A stretch of 64,000 nucleotides of DNA. Source: Sphingopyxis sp. GTDB taxonomy: Bacteria > Pseudomonadota > Alphaproteobacteria > Sphingomonadales > Sphingomonadaceae. Made by a program: the position numbers and the translations under genes. The notes beneath the pieces are model-generated. The model was not told the DNA's origin and ran no database searches. It saw only the letters and a list, made by a program, of their open reading frames with translations. Location of the stretch: NCBI GenBank assembly GCA_017745175.1, contig JAGHZY010000008.1:39968-103967 (forward strand), in the 5' to 3' direction. Positions 1 to 8,840 of the stretch are shown here, one piece after another; positions within the stretch are counted from its first letter, which is position 1; every line of letters starts with the position of its first letter.

Positions 1-350
1 CCGACCGTCGGCAGCGAGGCCGAGTGATTGGCATTCTCGCCCGACGCGACGCCGCGGAAATAGACCTGGCTGAAACCGGGCGCGGCGGTCTGGATCGTGA
101 CCGACGGCAGGAATTTGACGACGTCCTGGAATTCCTTGACCTGCAACTCGTCGAGCCGCTCGGTCCCGATCGCGGTGATCGCAAGCGGCACATCCTGCAG
201 ATTCTGTTCGCGCTTCGACGCGGTGACCACGATGTCGCGGTCGTCGTTCGTATTGGCTTGCTGCGCGAGTGCGGTTCCCGACGTGCACAACATCGTGCTG
301 CCGAACAGGAACGCACCGCTCGTGGTCAATACTGCCGATAGTTTCCGCAT
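1..350 (-). CDS. TonB-dependent receptor, N-terminal part (runs off the left edge)
   Basis: Partial outer-membrane active-transport receptor; only the signal peptide and start of the plug domain are in the window. It is not in the ORF track because it is open at the edge. The reading from ATG at 350 gives MRKLSAVLTTSGAFLFG, a signal peptide ending near ALAQQ, then DIVVTASKREQNLQDVPLAI, the standard start of a sphingomonad TonB receptor plug, followed by YFRGVA. An SD-like GAGGGGGA lies about 5 nt before the ATG. The 140-bp gap to the upstream sulfotransferase gene suggests its own promoter. The substrate cannot be inferred. Confidence 0.9.
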   Translation of the reverse strand, partial: MRKLSAVLTTSGAFLFGSTMLCTSGTALAQQANTNDDRDIVVTASKREQNLQDVPLAITAIGTERLDELQVKEFQDVVKFLPSVTIQTAAPGFSQVYFRGVASGENANHSASLPTV

Positions 351-490
351 GGAATCCCCCTCAAATGACAGTCCTGTGACGGAGAATGACGCGGCGCGGC
401 GCAAGCGCAAGCATTGTTGTGCAGCGCAGCGGCTGTTGGTCGAAAATGTCGCCTGCTGTTGCGCAAAGGCAACGTTTTGTCGTGGCGGGG

Positions 491-2305
491 TCAGCCGAAG
501 GCGGCGGGGACGCCGGGATAGGCCGGCAGGACGGGGCCGAGCGCCTGCTTCAGCGGATCGAGCCATTTTTCATAGGGTTGCCACTGTCCGACGCCGTCGC
601 GGTTGATCGGACGGCGCACCTGTTCGCTCGATGCCGTCCGCACCGCACGCGCATTGGCGTGAAACGCCATGCACGCTTCCTCGAACGGCTGCCCCAGATA
701 GCCGAGCATCGCGCGCACCTCGGCCTCGGGATCGTCGAGCAAGGCCTCGTGGATCACGCGGTGGACGCGGCCCGGCTGCACCGCGTCGATATGCGCCATC
801 AGCCGCACATAATCGCGATAATAGCCGCCGACGTCGGCGAGCCCGTAACTGAACGCCTGCCCCTTGGCATAATGCTGGCGGAAGTTCGAAAAGCAGCAAT
901 CGAGCGGATGGCGCCGCGCGTCTATGATCTTCGCACGCGGCAGGATCAGGCGGATGAAGGCGGTGTAGAGCCAGTTGTTCGGCAGCTTGTCGATGAAGAA
1001 AGGCTTGCCGGTCTTGCGCTGCACCGCCGTACGCTGGAGGAAGGCCGCGCCCAGTCCGGCGAGCCGATCGTGGGGGACCTCGGCCAGCGCCTCGATCCAG
1101 CGGCGGCCGTCGCCCTTCGCCTCGCGGCCGAGCCCGAGCGCGAGCGCGGGAATATCGGGCAGCTCCATCGTGCCCTCGATCGCCGAATGGCAGCTGAGAA
1201 TCTGTTCGATCAGCGTCGATCCGGCACGCGGCATGCCAAGGATGAAGACCGGGTCGGCGGCCGGATCGCCCGCGCCGGCGCGCGAAGCGAAGAATTCGGG
1301 GGTACAGGCGGCGATGATCGCGTCGACCATGGCGCCGGTCTCGGCGGCGCGATAGCCGAGCTGGCCCGACCGGATGGCGTTGCCCGCGGCATAGTGGCCG
1401 AAGGCCGGATCATGCTCCCGCGCATCGTCATAGGCCTTGCCGAGCGCAAAATGCAGGTGAAGCCGGTCGTCGGCGCGTGCGTCACCCTCGGGCTCGGCGG
1501 CGGCAAGGGCGGCCTCCATGGCTTTGCGATCGTCGGCATCGAAGCGGATCGTCTTGAGGTTCGCGAGGCTCCACCAGATTTCGCCGAGGCCCGGATCGGC
1601 GGCAAGCCCGCGGCGATAGGCGGCGATGCTGTCGTCCTGCTGCCCGACGGTCTTGAGCATATGGCCATGGCTCATCCACAGCTTCGCATGATCGGGGAAG
1701 CGCCGCGTCAGCTCCTCATAGAGCGCAAGCGCCTCGTCATAGCCGCCGATCCGGCCGAGCGCCGCGGCGCGCAGGTTTGCGTGCGCCGGATTTTCGGGCT
1801 CCTCGCCGAGCACGGCGTCAAGCATCCCGGCGGCCTCGGCGAAGCGGTTCTGCTTGTAATAGACGGTGGCGAGATTGGCGCGCGCCGCGCCGAAGCCCGG
1901 CGCGAGTTCGAGCGCGCGCGACAACAGTCTTTCGGCATCGTCATAGCGCCCGATGCGCCCCGCGACCTCGGCGAGCATGCGGATCGCCGCGACGTCGGTC
2001 GCATCCTCGCGCAGCCGCCCGCGCAGCGCCGCCTCGGCGTCGGACAGGCGATTCTCGGCGAGCGCGAGCGCGGCGGCGATCATCGCCTCGTCATGGACCG
2101 CCGCCGAAACTGCCGCCAGCGATGCCGCCTGCGCTTCCTCCTCGCGGTTCAGCGCGCGCAGCGCATGCGCGGACAGGCGATGCGCCGCCGCCGAGGTCGG
2201 CACCGCGTCGAGGATCGCCCGCGCCTGTTCGAGCGCGGCGGCGGGCTGGCCATTCAGGAGCTGGCGGGCGTTGGCGAGCGCCTGGTCGAGCGTGACGGTC
2301 GCCAA
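491..2305 (-). CDS. TPR-containing sulfotransferase family protein
   Basis: A 604-residue protein with two parts. The N-terminal ~330 residues are helical tetratricopeptide-type repeats (for example the YDDAERLLSRALELAPGF and YDEALALYEELTRRFPD units). The C-terminal part is a sulfotransferase domain with the PAPS 5'-phosphosulfate loop GMPRAGSTLIEQIL at about residues 357-370 and a 3'-phosphate-side motif RRHPLDCCFSNF. It probably transfers sulfate from PAPS to an unidentified acceptor in the cytoplasm. The start lies 11 bp after the DsbA-like gene, so the two are probably co-transcribed. This TPR-sulfotransferase architecture is common in sphingomonads and usually of unknown substrate. Confidence 0.88.
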   Translation of the reverse strand: MATVTLDQALANARQLLNGQPAAALEQARAILDAVPTSAAAHRLSAHALRALNREEEAQAASLAAVSAAVHDEAMIAAALALAENRLSDAEAALRGRLREDATDVAAIRMLAEVAGRIGRYDDAERLLSRALELAPGFGAARANLATVYYKQNRFAEAAGMLDAVLGEEPENPAHANLRAAALGRIGGYDEALALYEELTRRFPDHAKLWMSHGHMLKTVGQQDDSIAAYRRGLAADPGLGEIWWSLANLKTIRFDADDRKAMEAALAAAEPEGDARADDRLHLHFALGKAYDDAREHDPAFGHYAAGNAIRSGQLGYRAAETGAMVDAIIAACTPEFFASRAGAGDPAADPVFILGMPRAGSTLIEQILSCHSAIEGTMELPDIPALALGLGREAKGDGRRWIEALAEVPHDRLAGLGAAFLQRTAVQRKTGKPFFIDKLPNNWLYTAFIRLILPRAKIIDARRHPLDCCFSNFRQHYAKGQAFSYGLADVGGYYRDYVRLMAHIDAVQPGRVHRVIHEALLDDPEAEVRAMLGYLGQPFEEACMAFHANARAVRTASSEQVRRPINRDGVGQWQPYEKWLDPLKQALGPVLPAYPGVPAAFG

Positions 2306-2316
2306 ATGCCGCGGCC

Positions 2317-3927
2317 TCAGCTTTTCGCCGCGCGGGCCTTCGCGACCGCCTGCCGCAGCGCGTCATAGCCGATCTGCCCCTGGAACAGCTGGTCGCCGAC
2401 GATCCATGTCGGGGTGGCGTTCAGTTGCAGCTGGGTTGCGATCGCGAGATTGCTGTCGAGCTCGCGCTGGAAGAGCGCCTCGTTGGCGGTCGCATCGGCG
2501 CTCCCGTCAGTGACCACGCCGACCTTCTCCGCCACTGCGGCGATCGCCGCCTTGTCGAGCGACGACGCCCGGAACATCGCGTGGTGGAAGGCGTCATATT
2601 TGCCCTGCCGCGCGGCGGCGAGCGCCATGATCGCGGCGTCGCGGCTCTGCGGCGCGATGATCGGCAGTTCGCGGAACACGACCTTCAGGCGCTTGTCCTC
2701 GCGGATCAGCCGGTCGACGTCGGGGACGCTCGCGCGGCAGAAACCGCACGCATAGTCGGTGAAGACGACCAGCGTGACATCGCCGTCGGCGTTGCCCGCC
2801 CACGCCCCGGCATAGGGTTTTTCGAGCGCGGGGCGGATCGCGTCGATCGCTTTCGCGACCTCGCGGCCGCGCTGCGCCTCGAGCGCCTCGGGAATGATCT
2901 GCGGGTTCGCGCGGATATAGTCGGCAACGACGGTCTCGACCTCGCTCTTGCTCATCCCGCCGCCGAAACGGCCACCGAGCCAGAAGACGAGCGCGAGCAG
3001 GAGAAGTCCGCCCGCCGCCCAGGCCCATGGGCGTGCTGCAACGCCATCCATTCCAGTCCCCTTGATCTGCGGCAGCCGCTGCGCCGGCATCGCCTTGGCA
3101 CCTACAGTTTTTTTCGCCGGCGGCGCAATCGGCGAACGATCGTCCCCTTGCATCGCGTTGGTCGCGCCGGCGGGCGCCGGCTTCGCCATCGCGGGGATCG
3201 CCGCCTCGCCCGCGAACAGCGGCAGGTCGGGCGCGGCGCTCGCGACCGCGGCGGCGGTCGCCTCGGCCTTTTCGCGCGCGAGCAATTGTTCGAGCCCCGA
3301 GGGCGGCGGCGCCAGCTCCTCGCGCGGTGCGGGGAGCAGCTTGCTCGCGGCATCGCCGATACCGTCGCGAAGGCTCTCGCCGCTCGCCTTGGCGATGTCG
3401 ACCACCCCCGCCTTCGTCTTGCCCGCGACTTCGCCGAGCCCGCGTCCGGCCTCGCTCGACAGCTTCCGCGCCTTGTCGCCAAGCGCCATCCTGTCCCACG
3501 CCTCGCCGCTCGCCTTGGCGGCGGCGCGGCCCGCCTGCGCCGACCCGCGCCCTGCGGCGCGTGCGGCGCGCGCCGTGAGCGCGCCGGTCTTCGCGGCGAA
3601 TTCGCGCGAGCGGCGCGGAATTTCCATCGCCTCGACGCGCGCGGGGATGTCCGCGCGCTCGCCGGCGCGGATCGTCCAGTCGGCAAAGGCTTCGGCGCCG
3701 ACCCGGATACGGTCCCACAGTTTCGCCGCGCCCGCCCCGATCGCCTCGGGCTTCACCAGCGGCTCGCGCGGCTTCTCGGGCGCGCTGTAGCGCGTCAGGT
3801 CGATGCCGACGGGGGGCTCGTCCCTGGGCTTCGCCAGACCTTCGTCGCGCTGCGGCGTCCCCATGCCGGACGTCGGCGCGGGGTCGCGCAGCCACGGCTG
3901 GTAATAATCATCTTTATTGTCAGTCAC
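2317..3927 (-). CDS. DsbA-family thioredoxin-fold protein with long N-terminal extension
   Basis: 536 residues with a GTG start preceded by AGGG. Residues ~1-298 are a hydrophilic Ala/Arg/Lys-rich region with no domain I recognise. One transmembrane segment (WAWAAGGLLLLALVFWLGG, about 301-319) follows. The C-terminal ~210 residues resemble DsbA/Com1-type oxidoreductases: a leader helix region (ANPQIIPEALEAQRG), DYACGFCRAS with the redox pair CGFC at about 394-397, and a cis-Pro candidate in LNATPTWIVG. Expected topology is N-terminus in, thioredoxin fold in the periplasm, where it would oxidise or isomerise thiols. It lies between an M48 protease and a sulfotransferase on the same strand. The extension is atypical for DsbA proteins, which usually have only a signal peptide. 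Confidence 0.85.
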   Translation of the reverse strand: MTDNKDDYYQPWLRDPAPTSGMGTPQRDEGLAKPRDEPPVGIDLTRYSAPEKPREPLVKPEAIGAGAAKLWDRIRVGAEAFADWTIRAGERADIPARVEAMEIPRRSREFAAKTGALTARAARAAGRGSAQAGRAAAKASGEAWDRMALGDKARKLSSEAGRGLGEVAGKTKAGVVDIAKASGESLRDGIGDAASKLLPAPREELAPPPSGLEQLLAREKAEATAAAVASAAPDLPLFAGEAAIPAMAKPAPAGATNAMQGDDRSPIAPPAKKTVGAKAMPAQRLPQIKGTGMDGVAARPWAWAAGGLLLLALVFWLGGRFGGGMSKSEVETVVADYIRANPQIIPEALEAQRGREVAKAIDAIRPALEKPYAGAWAGNADGDVTLVVFTDYACGFCRASVPDVDRLIREDKRLKVVFRELPIIAPQSRDAAIMALAAARQGKYDAFHHAMFRASSLDKAAIAAVAEKVGVVTDGSADATANEALFQRELDSNLAIATQLQLNATPTWIVGDQLFQGQIGYDALRQAVAKARAAKS

Positions 3928-3983
3928 TTGTTGCCCTTGCGCATCGGTATTGGCGATGCGATCCCCGCTTTTCCTGGTTGAAT

Positions 3984-5387
3984 CTAACGTCGTTTGCGCT
4001 CGCGTTCCACCTCGGCGCGAGCCACGAGCGAAATATCCTGTGCACGGATCCAGTCGGACGAGCCCTGCGGCAGGCCCTGCATCGCCAGTTCGGCATTACG
4101 CAGCGCGAGCGCCGACTGTCCACCCTCAAGCTGATAGCGTTCGGCCGAGGCGAGCGCGGCGCGCGCCTGATCGCCCTTGTTCGCATAGACGATGCCGAGC
4201 TGGTACCAGGCGAAGGGATTCTGGTTGTCGAGCGCGACCGCGGTCTTCAGCACCTCTTCGGCCTCGGCATAATTGGCGGGATCCTCGGTCGCGATCAGCG
4301 CATGACCCAGCGTCGCGCTGATCAGCGGCTGCGCGCGCGATTGCGAGACGGCCTTGCGCAGCGGTGGGATCGCTTCCCTTGGCCGCCCCGATTCGAGCAG
4401 CACCTGCCCCTCGAGTTCGAGGAAATAGGGATCGTCCGGGCTCGTCGCGAGCAGGCCTTCGACCTCGGTCAGCGCCTTCTGGGGATAGGCGCTCTTGTGC
4501 CACGCATAGGCGCGCGCATAGCGCGCCGGGACCGTCGTGTTGCTCTCGGGGAATTTGCGCAGCGTGCGTTCGGGCTCGGCGATATAGCCCGACAGCTTCG
4601 CCTTGATCCGCTGGAAGCGCGCCTCGATCTTCGGGTCGGCGGGCTTGCTCCACGCGGGATCGACGACATAGACCTCGCGCAGCGTCTGGATGCGGTCGCC
4701 CGACATCGGGTGGGTGCGGCCATAGGCCTGATCGTCGTCCTGCTTGATCCCGTAACGGAACTCGAGATTCTGGAGCTTCTTGAAAAAGGCGAGGCTGCCG
4801 CGGCCGCTGATCCCCGCCTTCGACAGATATTGCGCGCCTGCGGCGTCGGCGGTCGATTCCTGCACGCGGCTGAACGCGAGGAACTTGCCGAGCGCGGCCT
4901 GCTGGCCCGCCATCATGATTCCCATGCCCGCCTCGCCGCCCCCGGCCGCGATCGCCGCGGCGCCGAGCAGCAGGCTGAGCAGCGAGATGCCGGTCGCCGT
5001 CTTGGCGCCCTCGTTGACGCGGATCGCGTGGCCGCCCATCACATGGCCGAGTTCGTGCGCGAGCACGCCCTGCACCTCTTCGGCGCTGTCGGCGGCCTCG
5101 ATCAGCCCGCTGAAGACATAGATGTCCTGGCTGCCCGCGACGAAGGCGTTGATGCTGCGGTCGCCGAGCAGGTGGACGCGCACCTGTCCCGGCTGGAGCC
5201 CCGCGGCGACGAGCAGCGGATCCATCATGTCCTGGAACAAAGCTTCGGTTTCGGCGTCGCGCAGGATCGATTGCGCCGCCGCCGGCCGCATCGCGACGGC
5301 AAGCATCGCGAGCAGCGTCAGCAGGATACGGAAAACGGAGCGCAGCCCTTGCGCCCCGGACGCGGATTGCGGCGGGAAAGCGGTCAT
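3984..5387 (-). CDS. M48 family zinc metalloprotease with C-terminal TPRs (BepA/YfgC-like)
   Basis: About 467 residues if translation starts at ATG 5387 (MTAFPPQS), which has GAGGCGGGA just upstream; the track ORF begins 15 codons earlier at 5432. A hydrophobic signal or anchor (VFRILLTLLAMLAVAMRPAAA) is followed by an M48 catalytic domain with HELGHVMGGH. The catalytic HExxH falls about residue 111 from this start. The C-terminal half has TPR-like repeats (YAEAEEVLKTAVALDNQNP). Family knowledge: BepA-type proteins are periplasmic proteases/chaperones that monitor outer-membrane protein assembly. It is followed after 56 bp by the DsbA-like gene, so the neighbourhood fits envelope protein quality control. 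Confidence 0.9.
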   Translation of the reverse strand: MTAFPPQSASGAQGLRSVFRILLTLLAMLAVAMRPAAAQSILRDAETEALFQDMMDPLLVAAGLQPGQVRVHLLGDRSINAFVAGSQDIYVFSGLIEAADSAEEVQGVLAHELGHVMGGHAIRVNEGAKTATGISLLSLLLGAAAIAAGGGEAGMGIMMAGQQAALGKFLAFSRVQESTADAAGAQYLSKAGISGRGSLAFFKKLQNLEFRYGIKQDDDQAYGRTHPMSGDRIQTLREVYVVDPAWSKPADPKIEARFQRIKAKLSGYIAEPERTLRKFPESNTTVPARYARAYAWHKSAYPQKALTEVEGLLATSPDDPYFLELEGQVLLESGRPREAIPPLRKAVSQSRAQPLISATLGHALIATEDPANYAEAEEVLKTAVALDNQNPFAWYQLGIVYANKGDQARAALASAERYQLEGGQSALALRNAELAMQGLPQGSSDWIRAQDISLVARAEVERERKRR

Positions 5388-5509
5388 TCCCGCCTCTCTT
5401 GCGCCGCGTGCCTGAACCCCGAGTGAAGCCATGGGAGCTTATTGGGGTCCAGCGCACGCGGACGCAAGGTCAGCCTGCGATTTCTGCGATCAGTCGCCGC
5501 CGATCGGGT

Positions 5510-5565
5510 GCCGCCCGATCGGCTTGACCGATCAGTTGCCGCCCGATCGGCTTGGCCGATCAGTT
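5510..5565. repeat. Two tandem 28-bp copies with hairpin potential at the 3' end of rne
   Basis: GCCGCCCGATCGGCTTGACC plus GATCAGTT occurs twice head to tail with one difference (A/G in the TTGACC/TTGGCC segment). Each unit can fold through GATCGGC and GCCGATC with a very short loop. The second copy covers the rne stop codon (5560-5562), so on the minus strand the pair forms consecutive stem-loops at and beyond the end of the rne message. A degenerate third unit may precede it near 5487. It could act as a 3'-end stabiliser or terminator; no clear U-tract is seen. Confidence 0.7.
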
Positions 5566-8208
5566 ACCGAACGTACGCTGCCACCAGCCGCGGCGCGGCT
5601 CGCCGTCGGCACCTTCGGCCTGCTCGTCGCCATTGGCGGCGACGGGCTCGGCCTCGCGCGTGGCTTCGGGCGCGGCCTCTGCGGCGACGGCTTTCTTGGC
5701 GCGGCTCGCGCGCTTCTTCGGCGCGGGCTTGGCAGGCTCGGCTTCGGCCGGAGCTTCGGCGGCGGGCGCGTCGGCAACCGGTACGTCGGCGACTTCCGCA
5801 GCCTCGGCTTCGGCAGCCGCGGCCGCCTTGGTCTTGCGTGGTGCGCGTTTGCGCTTCGGCTTTTCTTCGGCAGCCGGGACTTCCTCGGCCACCGGTTCGG
5901 CGGCTTCGACCTCCTCTACCGGAGCGGCTTCGGCTTCGACGACAGCCTCGTCTGCACCGTCGGTCGCGTCGGCCTTCTTGCGGCCGCGTCCGCCACGGCG
6001 GCGGCGCGGTTTGGCCTCGGCTTCCTCGGCGTCCGCTTCGGGAGCGGCCTCGACAGCTTCAACCGCGGCTTCGTTTTCCTCGGCATCGGCGTTGTCGCCA
6101 TCGCGATCCTCGCCGCCTTCGCCGCCTTCGGCGATTTCATTGCCTTCTTCGTCGCGGCGACCGCGGCGGCCACGGCGGCGGCGGCGGCGGCGTTTGCGGC
6201 CTTCGCCATCGGTATCGCCTTCCTCGCGGTCACGCGAACGCGCGGGGCGTTCTTCGGCCGCCTCTTCTTCGGCTTCCTCTTCGTCGTCCTCGGGATAATC
6301 GTCGTCGTCATCCTCGATCGGCGCGATCGGGGCGAAGCTGCGGCGCGCGACCGGCGGCGGACCGCTGACCTCGACCGCCATGCGCGCGCCCTCGGTCTCG
6401 CCGTCGGGCAGGATTTCGACCGTGACGCCGTACAGCTCCTCGATCTCGCGCAGTTCGCGGCGCTTTTCGTTGAGCAGGTAGAAGGTCGCTTCCTGGCTCG
6501 CGCGCAAGGTGATCTTGTTGCCCTTGCCGCGTGCCGCTTCCTCCTCGATCAGCCGCAGCGCGCTGAGACCCGCCGACGAGGCGGTGCGGACGAGGCCGGT
6601 GCCTTCGCAATGCGGGCACGGACGCGTCGAGGCTTCGAGCACGCCGGTGCGCAGGCGCTGGCGGCTCATCTCCATCAGGCCGAAGCCCGAAATGCGGCCG
6701 ACCTGGATGCGCGCGCGGTCGTTCTTCAGCGCATCCTTCATCGCGCGCTCGACCTTGCGGACGTTCGAGCCATGATCCATGTCGATAAAGTCGATCACGA
6801 CAAGGCCCGCCATGTCGCGCAGGCGGAGCTGGCGGGCGATTTCGTGTGCGGCTTCCAAATTGGTGCTGAGCGCGGTCTGTTCGATATTATGTTCGCGCGT
6901 CGACCGGCCCGAGTTGATGTCGATCGACACCAGCGCCTCGGTCGGGTTGATCACCAGATAGCCGCCCGATTTCAGCTGGACGACGGGGTTGAGCATCCCC
7001 GCAAGCTGATCCTCGACGCCGTAGCGCTGATAGAGCGACACGGGATCGGCATATTGTTTCACGCGCCGCGCGTGGCTCGGCATCAGCAGCTTCATGAATT
7101 GCTTCGCGGCCTTGTAGCCCTCGTCACCCTCGACGAGCACTTCCTCGATATCCTTGTGATAGATATCGCGGATCGCGCGCTTCACCAGATCGCTGTCCGA
7201 ATGAATCAGCGCCGGCGCCGAGCTGCCCAGCGTATTTTCGCGAATCTCGTCCCACAGGCGCGCGAGATAGTCGAAGTCGCGCTTGATCTCGACCTTGGTG
7301 CGGCTCATCCCCGCGGTGCGCACGATGCAGCCCATCGTCGGCGGCAGCGCGAGTTCATCGATCATCGCCTTCAGCTTGCGGCGATCGGCGCCGTTCGAAA
7401 TCTTGCGGCTGATCCCGCCGCCGTGCATCGTGTTCGGCATCAGCACGCAATAGCGGCCGGCGAGCGACAGATAGGTGGTGAGCGCGGCGCCCTTGTTGCC
7501 GCGTTCTTCCTTGACGACCTGGACCAGCATCACCTGACGGCGGCGGATGACGTCCTGGATCTTGTAACGGCGGCGCAGCGACATGCGGTTTTCACCGTCT
7601 TCGTCGTCATTGCGGCGGCTGCGTCCGCGGCCGCCCTTGCGATTGTTGTTGCCGCGCCCGCGGCCACGCCCACGGCGGTCGCCGCGGCTGTCCTTGCTTT
7701 CTTCAGAGCCTTCGGCGCCCTCTTCGGCGTCGCCATTCTCGGCATCGCCATTGTCGTCGCGATCATCATGGTCGTCGTGCCCGTCGTCATGATCGTCGCG
7801 GTCGTCGTCGCGATCGGCGCGGCTGTCGCCATTCTCGTCCTCGTCGTGATATTCGACGTCGGCGACATCGCCTTCGAGCTCGTCGAGGTCTTCCTCGGCG
7901 CGCTGCGCGGCGGCGGCGGCATGCTCGGCCTCTTCGCGCAGCAGCGCGTCGCGGTCTTCCTTCGGAATCTGGTAATAGTCGGGGTGGATTTCGCTGAAGG
8001 CGAGGAAGCCGTGGCGATTGCCGCCATATTCGACGAACGCCGCCTGCAGTGACGGTTCGACACGGGTTACCTTGGCCAGATAGATATTGCCCTTGAGCTG
8101 CTTGTGCTCGGCGGACTCGAAATCAAACTCCTCGATTCGGTTGCCCTTGGTGACGGCGACCCGGGTTTCTTCCCGGTGCCGCGCGTCGATCAACATGCGC
8201 GTGGTCAT
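5560..8208 (-). CDS. rne: Ribonuclease E/G
   Basis: Essential endoribonuclease of the RNA degradosome, for mRNA decay and rRNA/tRNA maturation. I start it at ATG 8208 (MTTRMLIDARHREETRVAV), preceded by GGAG; the track extends 69 codons further upstream into non-conserved sequence. 882 residues: an S1-like domain about 38-245 interrupted by a ~120-residue acidic then Arg/Gly-rich insertion (DDRDDHDDGHDDHDDRDD), a 5' sensor and RNase H-like region, a DNase I-like catalytic part with Mg-binding Asp in VSIDINSG (~430) and VVIDFIDM (~473), the Zn-link CPHC (~531), and a long disordered Glu/Ala/Lys-rich tail from about 600, the usual scaffold region. The 632-bp gap upstream may hold an autoregulatory leader. 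Confidence 0.96.
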   Translation of the reverse strand: MTTRMLIDARHREETRVAVTKGNRIEEFDFESAEHKQLKGNIYLAKVTRVEPSLQAAFVEYGGNRHGFLAFSEIHPDYYQIPKEDRDALLREEAEHAAAAAQRAEEDLDELEGDVADVEYHDEDENGDSRADRDDDRDDHDDGHDDHDDRDDNGDAENGDAEEGAEGSEESKDSRGDRRGRGRGRGNNNRKGGRGRSRRNDDEDGENRMSLRRRYKIQDVIRRRQVMLVQVVKEERGNKGAALTTYLSLAGRYCVLMPNTMHGGGISRKISNGADRRKLKAMIDELALPPTMGCIVRTAGMSRTKVEIKRDFDYLARLWDEIRENTLGSSAPALIHSDSDLVKRAIRDIYHKDIEEVLVEGDEGYKAAKQFMKLLMPSHARRVKQYADPVSLYQRYGVEDQLAGMLNPVVQLKSGGYLVINPTEALVSIDINSGRSTREHNIEQTALSTNLEAAHEIARQLRLRDMAGLVVIDFIDMDHGSNVRKVERAMKDALKNDRARIQVGRISGFGLMEMSRQRLRTGVLEASTRPCPHCEGTGLVRTASSAGLSALRLIEEEAARGKGNKITLRASQEATFYLLNEKRRELREIEELYGVTVEILPDGETEGARMAVEVSGPPPVARRSFAPIAPIEDDDDDYPEDDEEEAEEEAAEERPARSRDREEGDTDGEGRKRRRRRRRGRRGRRDEEGNEIAEGGEGGEDRDGDNADAEENEAAVEAVEAAPEADAEEAEAKPRRRRGGRGRKKADATDGADEAVVEAEAAPVEEVEAAEPVAEEVPAAEEKPKRKRAPRKTKAAAAAEAEAAEVADVPVADAPAAEAPAEAEPAKPAPKKRASRAKKAVAAEAAPEATREAEPVAANGDEQAEGADGEPRRGWWQRTFGN

Positions 8209-8840
8209 TATAAACACTCCAAGCGCGCCTCGGCGCGCCATCAAAAAATCCCGCGAACCCTCCTTGCGGAAGGCCGCGGCGGATACGGGTGAATGAAAAA
8301 AAGACGTTATTGCCGAAAGGAGCCTGCGTCCGGTCCTGGACGCGCATGCGGTCCCCAAATCCGGCGACGGCCGGGGCGAAAGCGCCCGCGTCGGGATCTG
8401 AAGAGGGCATGGCAAGCCTCATACGGCATCAACCTGTTACGGGATGAGCGGGCGGGCAGGGCGGGCGCGCAAGCGAACGCCCCGACTGTCCGGTCAACCG
8501 GGTGGACTGGCGGCAGGTCGCCCTTCCCCGCATGTCCGGCACCAAGGCGGCCATGATCCGCATATTCGCGGAGCAGGCCTTCCCCTCAAAAGGCCGGACG
8601 GCACCGGGAACGACACCGTCAGTGATGGCGTGCTAGCATCGGCACGGGCCGACGGCAACCACAACCGCCGCCAAAGATGGTAAGGCTGTCATACTGTTGC
8701 AAGAATGCCATCCGCGCGAATCGCGCGCGACAGGCGAATGGCCTTGCCGTCGCCCGCCTTCCGGCGCGCCATGGCTTATGGCGGATTCACGCTGATCCGC
8801 CGCGGGGGGTGTATGTTTTCCGAATAAGCGCTGGACCATC
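8209..8840. other. 632-bp intergenic region between divergent rne and the amidase gene
   Basis: No conserved ORF is visible; the track ORFs here have no family features. On the rne side the leader contains a G/C hairpin candidate (GCGCGC-CGAG-GCGCGC, 8223-8238) just upstream of the SD GGAG and the ATG at 8208, preceded in the transcript by a T6 run. It must contain the promoters for both divergent genes, but I could not identify convincing -35/-10 pairs. No tRNA or riboswitch was recognised. Confidence 0.6.

Noticed and set aside
386-2368. 660-codon plus-strand ORF
   Set aside because: Antisense shadow of the TPR-sulfotransferase gene; high-GC codon bias produces long open frames on the opposite strand and the protein is Arg/His-rich with no family pattern.
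5431-8052. 873-codon plus-strand ORF
   Set aside because: Antisense shadow of rne; hydrophobic Val/Ala runs come from complementing Asp/Glu codons.
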